From CAZKAP01 sp964550895 (lineage in GTDB: Bacteria; Bacteroidota; Bacteroidia; Flavobacteriales; Flavobacteriaceae), in assembly GCA_964550895.1 (NCBI GenBank), contig CAZKAP010000025.1, positions 1 to 50,969 on the forward strand: 50,969 nucleotides of DNA, written 5' to 3'. Every line of letters begins with the position of its first letter. The stretch's first letter is position 1. A program made the position numbers and the translations under genes. Shown piece by piece: positions 18,061 to 24,823 of this stretch. A model generated the notes under the pieces. That model searched no databases, was not told the DNA's origin, and saw only the letters and a list, made by a program, of their open reading frames with translations.

Positions 18061-18449
18061 AATGGGTTACTTTATTAAATCTCAGTTTGAAGTTACTTTA
18101 ATTTTCATCTCCGGCACTAAAACGATTTAAGAATGGTCTTGGTATGCGAATAATCAACTTTCGATCAACGGCAAGACCAAAGGGCAATCTCAGGGACGAA
18201 TCGATATAGGGAGCCCCGTTTGAGCGATTAAATCGTTGAATTGCCCGATGGGCTCAAGGGTCAAAATGAGGGAAATCAGAGCGCTGATCGGAAGACTTCA
18301 CCGACCTTTGTAACCCGGGTTACCGTCCATCCGCCTGTACGGGACTACTTTTAGGCCGTCTTGGTCAGGGTCTGTCCCGGTACAACTGCCCATAATGAAG
18401 GCCGTCGTCATAAAAAATAGATAACTTACCGTATCCAAGCTTCGCTGTT
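18061..18449. other. 389-nt intergenic region with several inverted repeats and a Crp-type operator
   Basis: No protein-like frame is seen. The region separates two divergent genes. Its right part holds the Crp-type operator and promoter of the regulator gene. Its left part (18121-18255) holds a nested set of inverted repeats: AACGATTTAA with TTAAATCGTT (18121-18130 and 18228-18237), inside it TGGTCTTG with CAAGACCA (18134-18141 and 18172-18179), and shorter GAGCCC/GGGCTC and GGGCAA/TTGCCC pairs. This could be a structured RNA or a regulatory region. Confidence 0.4.
18309..18353 (+). promoter_or_regulatory. Crp/Fnr-type operator and promoter of the regulator gene
   Basis: TGTAAC-CCGG-GTTACC (18309-18324) contains the perfect 14-nt palindrome GTAACCCGGGTTAC. 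It ends 21 nt before TACTTTTA (18346-18353), a -7-like element. The operator centre is 29.5 nt upstream of the -7 element, identical to the other two sites of this type in the window. The regulator start is 97 nt downstream of the -7 box, so the leader is long. Positive autoregulation is inferred. Confidence 0.7.
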
Positions 18450-19127
18450 ATGATCAAAGAACTCAACGAACACTACGGCCACATATTCGAGCGGGCCCTT
18501 TTGGATGAGATTGTACAGGTAGGCACTTTTAAGGAGGTCCCGGCCGGATTTACCCTACTGGAGATCGGAGAATACATCCGCTTCATGCCCCTGCTCATTT
18601 CGGGAGCCATTAAAATCCTCAGGGAGGACAAAAACGGGGACGAACTCCTGCTGTACTACCTGGAGAAGGGAGAAACCTGCTCCATTACGGTAAATTGCTG
18701 CATCGGACAGGCTAGCAGTGAGGTAAGGGCCATAGCCGAAACGGATACGCGCATGATTATGGTCCCGATCCGAAAAATAGACGAATGGTCGACCCGCTAC
18801 CGAAGCTGGCGGCAATTCATATTCAACAGCTATCACGAACGTCTAACCGAAGTACTTCAGACCCTGGACAGCGTGGCTTTCGATCGTCTGGACGAACGTC
18901 TGGTTCATTACCTGCAGGAGAAGGCCCGTATAAACGAGAGCCTCACCCTGCACAGCACCCACCAGGAAATCGCCTACGACCTGCACAGCTCACGGGTAGT
19001 GATTTCCCGCCTGCTCAAGAAACTCGAGAAACTGGGCGATATCGAATTGCACCGAAATTATCTGGTACTTCAGGGCAGTCTCAGGGACTCCGTGGACTTC
19101 GATTCCGAGACCGTTCCACCCAAATAG
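18450..19127 (+). CDS. Crp/Fnr family transcriptional regulator with Cys cluster
   Basis: The 225-residue protein has an N-terminal cyclic-nucleotide-binding-like jelly roll (about 15-120), a long dimer helix and a C-terminal winged helix with THQEIAYDLHSSRVVISRLLKKLE at about 167-190, which includes the recognition helix. The phosphate-binding cassette of true cAMP receptors is absent. Instead a CSITVNCC stretch (Cys77, Cys83, Cys84) sits in the sensor domain. There is no N-terminal Fe-S motif as in FNR. It is followed 5 nt later by the SulP gene and opens a sulfur gene island in which three promoters share one palindrome type. I infer that it controls them, perhaps by sensing sulfide or persulfide at the cysteines. 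Confidence 0.9.
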   Translation: MIKELNEHYGHIFERALLDEIVQVGTFKEVPAGFTLLEIGEYIRFMPLLISGAIKILREDKNGDELLLYYLEKGETCSITVNCCIGQASSEVRAIAETDTRMIMVPIRKIDEWSTRYRSWRQFIFNSYHERLTEVLQTLDSVAFDRLDERLVHYLQEKARINESLTLHSTHQEIAYDLHSSRVVISRLLKKLEKLGDIELHRNYLVLQGSLRDSVDFDSETVPPK

Positions 19128-19132
19128 AATTC

Positions 19133-20857
19133 ATGTACAGGTTACTCCCCATCCTGCTTTGGATACCCTCCTACAAGAGGGAGTACCTGTCCGGTGACCT
19201 GATGGCCGGCCTGACGGTTGGCATCATGCTCATCCCCCAGGGCATGGCCTATGCCATGATCGCAGGGCTTCCGCCTGTCTTTGGTCTGTACGCCGCCCTG
19301 ATTCCCCAGCTAATCTATGCATTCACTGGTACTTCGAGACAACTGGCCGTTGGCCCTGTGGCCATGGACTCTCTCCTGGTCGCTTCAGGACTCGGCGCCC
19401 TCTCGTTGAGCGGACTGACCGAATACATACAAATGGCCGTGTTCCTTTCGCTGATCATGGGCGGCTTCCAGTTCCTGCTGGGTATTTTGCGCATGGGCTT
19501 TCTGGTGAATTTCCTCTCGCGCCCCGTAATTAGCGGTTTTACTTCAGCCGCCGCTGTAATTATAGGCCTCAGCCAGCTCAAGCACCTTCTGGGTACCGAG
19601 ATAGCGCGCAGCAATCAGGTTCACGTCCTGGTCCTGAACGCCCTGGACACCATAGGATCGACCCACCTGCCGACCCTGGCCATTGGCGTCGGAGCCATCG
19701 CCCTGATCAAAGGGCTGAAATCGTGGAACCCAAGCATTCCGGGATCACTGATCGCTGTGGTGCTGGGCACATTACTGATTTATGCCATAAAGGGGCCGGA
19801 CCTGGGAGTGGCCATTGTTGGAGAGGTGCCCGACGGGCTTCCATCGTTTAGCCCAACCTTAAGCGGATGGGACCGATTCTCCGAACTGGTCCCTATTGCC
19901 ATTACCCTGGCCTTGGTCGCATTTATGGAGGCCATCTCCGTGGCTAAGGCGGTGGAGGAAAAGCACGGCACGAATCACGTGCGACCGAATCAGGAATTGA
20001 TTGCCCTGGGCCTTTCCAATATGCTCGGATCCCTGTTTCAGTCCTATCCCACCACCGGAGGGTTTTCCCGTACCGCCGTTAACGATCAGGCCGGTGCACG
20101 CACACCCGTCGCCCTGCTGGTGAGTGCAGGAGTGGTCGCCGCTACCCTCTTGTTCCTTACCCCACTATTTCACTATCTACCCAACGCAGTGCTCGCCGCC
20201 ATCATCATGGTTGCGGTTTCGGGACTGATCGATCTGTCCTATCCGAGGCAACTGTACCGCAACCGGAAGGACGAATTCATCCTGCTGCTGTTCACCTTTG
20301 CGATCACCCTCTTTGTGGGGATCACCGAAGGCATATTACTCGGCATACTCGTGTCATTGCTTCTTCTGGTATACCGGACATCCCAGCCCCACATCGCAGT
20401 ACTCGGCAAGATCCGGGGTACCGAGTACTTCCGGAATGTCGATCGCTTCGCGCAGGATGTGGAGACCCACGAAGGCGTATTGGCCTTTCGCTTTGACGGC
20501 CAGGTCTATTTCGGAAATACAGATTATTTCAAGAAGCAGGTCCTCACCCTGGTTGAGAAGCATCCGACCCCGCTGCGAACGATTATTATGAATGCGGAGT
20601 CCGTGAATTACCTCGATAGCAGCGGCGTATTCATGTTGCGGCAGCTGATCCGCGAGTTGAAAGAACGGGGCATACTGTTTATCCTCGCCAACCCCATAGG
20701 ACCGGTTCGGGACATCCTCCATAGCAGCGGACTGATCGAGGACATCGGCAGGGAACATGTCTATCCGAATATCCGCGAGGCCTATTCACACGCCGTTCTT
20801 CAGACCCGGCGCACCGATATACAGGAAAAGGTAAGCCTGCAGACCCAGCGCAAATAG
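19133..20857 (+). CDS. SulP family anion permease with STAS domain
   Basis: The 574-residue protein starts at the ATG (MYRLLPIL) 5 nt after the regulator stop. Longer in-frame starts would lie inside the regulator gene. About 12-14 membrane segments occupy residues 25-420, including the family patterns IPQGMAYAMIAGLPPVFGLYA and a SYPTTGGFSRTAVN block. A cytoplasmic STAS domain follows (about 440-560) with LDSSGVFMLRQLIREL. SulP proteins carry sulfate, bicarbonate or other anions, and the neighbours favour a sulfur oxyanion. The tight spacing indicates co-transcription with the regulator. Confidence 0.92.
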   Translation: MYRLLPILLWIPSYKREYLSGDLMAGLTVGIMLIPQGMAYAMIAGLPPVFGLYAALIPQLIYAFTGTSRQLAVGPVAMDSLLVASGLGALSLSGLTEYIQMAVFLSLIMGGFQFLLGILRMGFLVNFLSRPVISGFTSAAAVIIGLSQLKHLLGTEIARSNQVHVLVLNALDTIGSTHLPTLAIGVGAIALIKGLKSWNPSIPGSLIAVVLGTLLIYAIKGPDLGVAIVGEVPDGLPSFSPTLSGWDRFSELVPIAITLALVAFMEAISVAKAVEEKHGTNHVRPNQELIALGLSNMLGSLFQSYPTTGGFSRTAVNDQAGARTPVALLVSAGVVAATLLFLTPLFHYLPNAVLAAIIMVAVSGLIDLSYPRQLYRNRKDEFILLLFTFAITLFVGITEGILLGILVSLLLLVYRTSQPHIAVLGKIRGTEYFRNVDRFAQDVETHEGVLAFRFDGQVYFGNTDYFKKQVLTLVEKHPTPLRTIIMNAESVNYLDSSGVFMLRQLIRELKERGILFILANPIGPVRDILHSSGLIEDIGREHVYPNIREAYSHAVLQTRRTDIQEKVSLQTQRK

Positions 20858-20884
20858 ATCTTTCCACAGGGAAACCCGATAAAC

Positions 20885-20900
20885 TGTAACCGGTGAACTT
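20885..20900 (+). promoter_or_regulatory. second, degenerate TGTAAC half-site upstream of the MBL-rhodanese gene
   Basis: TGTAAC-CGGT-GAACTT has a perfect left arm and a poor right arm. It lies 35 nt (about 3.3 helical turns) upstream of the better site at 20920. It may be a weak auxiliary site. Confidence 0.35.
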
Positions 20901-20919
20901 CAATTGTTTCAGGGACTTA

Positions 20920-20964
20920 TGTAACCGCAGTCACCCTAAAGCTCCCCGGCAGCCCTTACATTTA
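20920..20964 (+). promoter_or_regulatory. Crp/Fnr-type operator and promoter of the MBL-rhodanese gene
   Basis: TGTAAC-CGCA-GTCACC (20920-20935) has an exact left arm and a right arm matching four of six bases of GTTACA. Exactly 21 nt later is TACATTTA (20957-20964), close to TAnnTTTG. The centre lies 29.5 nt before the -7 element, as in the other two sites. The start codon is at 20985, giving a leader of about 15 nt. Confidence 0.65.
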
Positions 20965-20984
20965 CACCGCTTAATGATTCTACT

Positions 20985-22394
20985 ATGAAAATTGAACAGA
21001 TTTACACCGGTTGCCTGGCCCAGGGAGCCTATTACATCGAAAGCCAGGGCGAAGTCGCCATCATAGATCCGCTCAGGGAAGTACAACCTTATATCGACCG
21101 CGCAGCGTCGGATAAGGCCCGGATCAAGTTCATCTTTGAGACCCACTTCCATGCCGATTTCGTATCCGGTCACCTGACACTGGCCAAGGCCAGTGGAGCG
21201 CCCATCATTTACGGGCCTACTGCCCAACCGAACTTTGAGGCCATCATAGCTACGGACGGACAGGAATTCAGACTGGGAAACATCACCATAATCGCACTGC
21301 ATACGCCTGGCCACACCATGGAAAGCACGACCTACCTGCTTCGGGACGAGGACGGTAAAGACCATGCCATTTTCAGCGGGGACACCCTCTTCCTGGGTGA
21401 CGTCGGCAGGCCCGACCTGGCCCAGAAGGCTGCCAGCATGACACAAGAGGAGCTGGCCGGGCTGTTATTCGACAGCCTGCGCGAGAAGATCATGCCCCTG
21501 GCGGACGAGGTGATCGTCTACCCCGCCCATGGAGCCGGTTCCGCCTGTGGAAAAAATATGATGAAGGAAACCGTCGATACCCTCGGCAACCAGAAGAAGA
21601 TGAACTACGCCCTGCGTGCCGACATGTCGCGTGAGGAATTCATCAAAGAAGTGACGGACGGCCTGCTGCCTCCTCCCCAGTACTTCCCGATGAACGTGAA
21701 GATGAATAAGGAGGGGTACGACGACATCGGAGAGGTCCTGGAGCGCGGAAGCGTGGCTATGGATCCGGATGCTTTCGAACAGGCCGCCAATGAAACCGCG
21801 GCCGTAGTACTGGACGTACGCCATCAGGACGATTTCGCCAGGGGGCATATCCCCCGTTCCATATTCATAGGGATCGATGGCAGCTTCGCCCCCTGGGTAG
21901 GCGCCCTGATCACCGATGTCAAGCAACCCATACTGCTGGTCGTAGAGGAAGGCCGGGAGGAGGAAACCATCACACGACTTTCACGCGTGGGTTTCGACCA
22001 GACTATCGGCTATCTCAAAGGAGGATTCGAGGCCTGGAAGGCCGCTGCCAAGGACTACGATACCGTCACCACCATTAGCGCAGCCGAGCTTAAAGAGGAA
22101 ATGGCCGGACAGGAACTCCCCATCTACGATGTTCGCAAAGAAACCGAGCATTCGGCGGAGCATATTCCCGGATCGAACAATACGCCCCTGGATTTCTTGA
22201 ACGATTTCCTCGGAGAATTCCCTGAAGCCGACACGGCCTACGTACACTGCGCCGGGGGATACCGCAGCATGATTGCCATCTCCATACTCAAGAGTCGGGG
22301 CATCCACAACCTGATCGATGTGAGCCTGGGCATGAAGGGAATACGGGAAGCGGGAATCGAAACCAGTGATTTTAAATGCCCTACTGAGGGATAA
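20985..22394 (+). CDS. MBL-fold persulfide-dioxygenase-like protein with two rhodanese domains
   Basis: The 469-residue protein has an N-terminal metallo-beta-lactamase domain (about 1-245) with THFHADFVSGH at about 53-63, HTPGHT, SGDTLF and YPAHGAG supplying the metal ligands of ETHE1-like persulfide dioxygenases. Two rhodanese domains follow (about 270-355 and 365-465). In the first the active-site Cys position reads VVEEGREEE, so it is probably inactive. The second has HCAGGYRS, with a Cys that can carry a persulfide. Such fusions are linked to oxidation or transfer of sulfane sulfur. A stand-alone rhodanese follows 11 nt later, and the gene has its own operator, consistent with a sulfide-oxidation role next to SQR. 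Confidence 0.93.
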   Translation: MKIEQIYTGCLAQGAYYIESQGEVAIIDPLREVQPYIDRAASDKARIKFIFETHFHADFVSGHLTLAKASGAPIIYGPTAQPNFEAIIATDGQEFRLGNITIIALHTPGHTMESTTYLLRDEDGKDHAIFSGDTLFLGDVGRPDLAQKAASMTQEELAGLLFDSLREKIMPLADEVIVYPAHGAGSACGKNMMKETVDTLGNQKKMNYALRADMSREEFIKEVTDGLLPPPQYFPMNVKMNKEGYDDIGEVLERGSVAMDPDAFEQAANETAAVVLDVRHQDDFARGHIPRSIFIGIDGSFAPWVGALITDVKQPILLVVEEGREEETITRLSRVGFDQTIGYLKGGFEAWKAAAKDYDTVTTISAAELKEEMAGQELPIYDVRKETEHSAEHIPGSNNTPLDFLNDFLGEFPEADTAYVHCAGGYRSMIAISILKSRGIHNLIDVSLGMKGIREAGIETSDFKCPTEG

Positions 22395-22405
22395 CACCCA
22401 TACTT

Positions 22406-22765
22406 ATGTCTTTTTTATCGAAACTATTCGGCGGGGGAAACCCGGGTTCTGGTGCCGCCCAGGGAACGTATACGGTATTACATGCCGATGAATTTAAGTC
22501 CCGTATCTCAGGTCAAAAGCCTCTTAGGCTGATCGATGTTCGAACGGCCAGGGAATTCCAGGCCGGGCACATTAAGGGCGCCAAAAACATAGACGTAATG
22601 AACCCATCCCACTTCGACCAGCAGGTGAAGGCCATGGAAATGGAGGCTCCGGTATTCGTCTATTGCCGCTCAGGCCAGCGAAGCCGGAATGCTGCCAAAC
22701 GCATGCTGAAGATGGGATTTAGCGAAGTCTGCGACCTCAAGGGCGGCTATATGGCCTGGAGCTGA
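22406..22765 (+). CDS. single-domain rhodanese
   Basis: The 119-residue protein is one rhodanese domain with the loop CRSGQRS at about residues 90-96, whose Cys accepts a sulfane sulfur. A LIDVRTAREFQAGHIKGAKNID stretch at about 44-65 is the usual CH2A-like motif. It begins MSFLSKLFGGG without a true signal peptide, so a cytoplasmic or membrane-associated location is likely. It is co-transcribed with the MBL-rhodanese gene (11-nt gap) and followed by a terminator. It likely moves sulfur between SQR-made persulfide and the dioxygenase. Confidence 0.92.
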   Translation: MSFLSKLFGGGNPGSGAAQGTYTVLHADEFKSRISGQKPLRLIDVRTAREFQAGHIKGAKNIDVMNPSHFDQQVKAMEMEAPVFVYCRSGQRSRNAAKRMLKMGFSEVCDLKGGYMAWS

Positions 22766-22785
22766 CTTCCGGCACAATGCCTGTT

Positions 22786-22820
22786 AACCCCGCCGGGCCT
22801 AAAACGCTCAGCGGGGTTTT
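22786..22820 (+). terminator. intrinsic terminator after the rhodanese gene
   Basis: AACCCCGC (22786-22793) pairs with GCGGGGTT (22811-22818), followed by further T, 20 nt past the stop codon. The 17-nt loop is long but the stem is perfect. Confidence 0.75.
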
Positions 22821-22893
22821 CATTTTTGCATCCCCTTGGATCGGATAAACACCCGGGTAAGAAATCAGGTTTTTTACAGGATTCATACCGGTC

Positions 22894-22938
22894 TGTAACC
22901 GGGGTTACAGATTTGACAACAGATTCCGTATAAATTGA
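22894..22938 (+). promoter_or_regulatory. Crp/Fnr-type operator and promoter of the SQR gene
   Basis: The 18-nt palindrome CTGTAACCGGGGTTACAG (22893-22910) reads as TGTAAC-CGGG-GTTACA and is perfect in both arms. After exactly 21 nt comes TAAATTGA (22931-22938), a weak -7-like element. The centre-to-element distance of 29.5 nt equals that of the sites at 18309 and 20920. The SQR start codon is at 22963. Confidence 0.72.
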
Positions 22939-22962
22939 AAAATCCTAATCCAATAGATTTCC

Positions 22963-24225
22963 ATGAAGTCACATTATCAGATCCTCATCATCGGAGGGGG
23001 CACGGCCGGGATCATGACGGCCACCCAATTGCTGAAGAAGAACCCGAAACTCGATATCGCCGTTATTGAACCCGCGGAAACGCACTATTATCAGCCCGCC
23101 TGGACCCTGGTTGGAGCGGGTGCATACAAGTTCGAGAAAACGGCCAGGCCCATGGCCGAAATCATGCCCGGGGGCGTGAACTGGATACGGGACTACGCGA
23201 CGGCATTCGAGCCGGCAGAAAATGCCATAAGCACCAAAGAAAACGGAAGGCTGACCTACGACTATCTGGTAGTGGCCACGGGACTGGTCATGGAACCCTC
23301 CCTGATCGAGGGATTGCCGGAGGCATTGGAAAAAGGCATAGCCTGCAGCAACTATACCGATCCACAGTACACCTGGGAACAATTGCAGAGGGTCAAAGGG
23401 GGAAATGTCCTGTTCACGCAGCCCACTACTCCGATCAAGTGTGGCGGTGCACCTCAGAAAATTGCCTACCTGGCGGCGGATTACTTCCGCAAAAAGGGCA
23501 TGAGCGAGAAGGTCAATGTGATCTTTGCCACCCCGGGATCCGTGGTCTTTGGGGTAAAGGAAATCCGGGAAACCCTGACCCACGTGATCGATCGCTACGG
23601 CATACACTTCAAGCCCTTCTACGCCCCTCGGTCCATAGACATCGAGCAGCGTATCGTCCACTTCAGCCATACGGCACCCGAGGAGAATCGCTGCATCATT
23701 AACGAAGACAGCCCGTTGGGCGAGAAGATGTTCGGGGATGTCGACATACACCTCCCCTTTGATTTCCTGCATCTCGCTCCACCGCAGGCGGCACCCAGAT
23801 TCGTCAGGGAATCGGAACTGGCCAACGAGGCCGGATGGCTGGATGTCGACAAGCATTCCCTGCAACACAAGAAGTACCCCAATATCTTCGGACTGGGAGA
23901 TGTGGCGGCCCTGCCAACGGCGAAGACCGGTGCGGCCGTGCGCAAGCAGGTGCCCGTGCTCGTGGAAAACCTGATCCTGTTAACCGAAGACAAGGCAGTG
24001 GACAATTATTCTTATAACGGATACTCGAGCTGTCCGCTGGTGACGGGTTACGGCAAAATGACCCTGGCCGAGTTCGATTACGACGGAAACTTTACTCCGG
24101 ATCCCAAACTCAGGCAGATGCTGGTATTCGACAGCGCCAGGGAGCACTGGAGACTCTGGATGCTTAAGAAATACGGGCTGCCTTACCTGTACTGGAACAA
24201 GATGATGAAGGGTAAAAACGTTTAA
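22963..24225 (+). CDS. sqr: sulfide:quinone oxidoreductase
   Basis: SQR oxidises sulfide at the membrane surface with FAD and passes electrons to the quinone pool, forming polysulfide or persulfide. The 420-residue protein has an N-terminal FAD motif (ILIIGGGTAGIMTA, about 5-18), ETHYYQPAWTLVGAG near residue 40, and three Cys at 128 (ACSNY), 160 (IKCGGAPQ) and 357 (SSCPLV). These match the catalytic cysteine spacing of well-studied SQRs almost exactly. The final part is amphipathic, as expected for monotopic membrane binding. It has its own perfect palindromic operator and a terminator behind it. The adjacent rhodanese and MBL genes would take over its product. Confidence 0.93.
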   Translation: MKSHYQILIIGGGTAGIMTATQLLKKNPKLDIAVIEPAETHYYQPAWTLVGAGAYKFEKTARPMAEIMPGGVNWIRDYATAFEPAENAISTKENGRLTYDYLVVATGLVMEPSLIEGLPEALEKGIACSNYTDPQYTWEQLQRVKGGNVLFTQPTTPIKCGGAPQKIAYLAADYFRKKGMSEKVNVIFATPGSVVFGVKEIRETLTHVIDRYGIHFKPFYAPRSIDIEQRIVHFSHTAPEENRCIINEDSPLGEKMFGDVDIHLPFDFLHLAPPQAAPRFVRESELANEAGWLDVDKHSLQHKKYPNIFGLGDVAALPTAKTGAAVRKQVPVLVENLILLTEDKAVDNYSYNGYSSCPLVTGYGKMTLAEFDYDGNFTPDPKLRQMLVFDSAREHWRLWMLKKYGLPYLYWNKMMKGKNV

Positions 24226-24240
24226 GCCCGACATCGAACT

Positions 24241-24262
24241 GCCCCGGACTTCCGGGGTTTTT
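24241..24262 (+). terminator. intrinsic terminator after sqr
   Basis: CCCCGGA (24242-24248) pairs with TCCGGGG (24251-24257) around a 2-nt loop, followed by five T. It is 16 nt past the sqr stop codon and 15 nt before the next start. Confidence 0.85.
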
Positions 24263-24276
24263 CCGATCTTTAGGAA

Positions 24277-24762
24277 GTGAAAACCAAGGATCTCATACTG
24301 GTGGGAATCCAGCTTTTGCTGATGGGGGCGTTTGTTCTCCCCATCGACATCAATGATTCACTGGGAGTCTGGCCCGGGCGCATGCAGATGCATTGGACAG
24401 CGGCTGGCGGATTCATCGCTCTGGGCTTCATCCTCAGCCTTACTGCAATCTGGCAACTCAGGGCATTCATGTCCCCTTTTCCCAGCCCGAGGCAGGAGGC
24501 CGTGTTGACCACAACGGGGGTGTTTCAGTACATTCGACACCCCATCTACACCGGTATCCTGATCGTTTTTTTGGCCTATTCCCTGGCAGCAGCATCCTTT
24601 TACAAGCTGGCGCTAACTCTGGTTTTGGGGTTTTTCTTCCACATCAAGAGCGCCTATGAGGAGCGACTGCTGTCCGACAAATTCAGCGCATATGCCGAGT
24701 ATCAGGGGCGGACGGGTAAATTCCTCCCCAGGCTTTTCCCCCGTCAATCCCCAACAGATTAG
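24277..24762 (+). CDS. isoprenylcysteine carboxyl methyltransferase-like membrane protein
   Basis: The 161-residue protein begins with GTG (preceded by TAGGAA). It has four hydrophobic segments and the family signature FQYIRHPIYTGILIVF at about 86-101, where RHP-xYxG binds S-adenosylmethionine, plus YEERLL and a final FLPRLFP. Bacterial relatives methylate small lipophilic or thiol substrates. A link to methylation of sulfide or a thiol is conceivable from its place directly after sqr, but that is inference. It lies past the sqr terminator, so read-through or a weak local promoter must drive it. Confidence 0.82.
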   Translation: MKTKDLILVGIQLLLMGAFVLPIDINDSLGVWPGRMQMHWTAAGGFIALGFILSLTAIWQLRAFMSPFPSPRQEAVLTTTGVFQYIRHPIYTGILIVFLAYSLAAASFYKLALTLVLGFFFHIKSAYEERLLSDKFSAYAEYQGRTGKFLPRLFPRQSPTD

Positions 24763-24823
24763 AGGCTCGACCGGCAGGAACAATCTTTTACTACCTTCGG
24801 GCAAACTCTTTTCCTTTTCAGAT

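Noticed and set aside
18450..19127. Assigning the regulator as FNR or as a cAMP receptor
   Set aside because: The N-terminal four-Cys iron-sulfur motif and the cAMP-binding cassette are both missing; only the Crp/Fnr superfamily can be stated.
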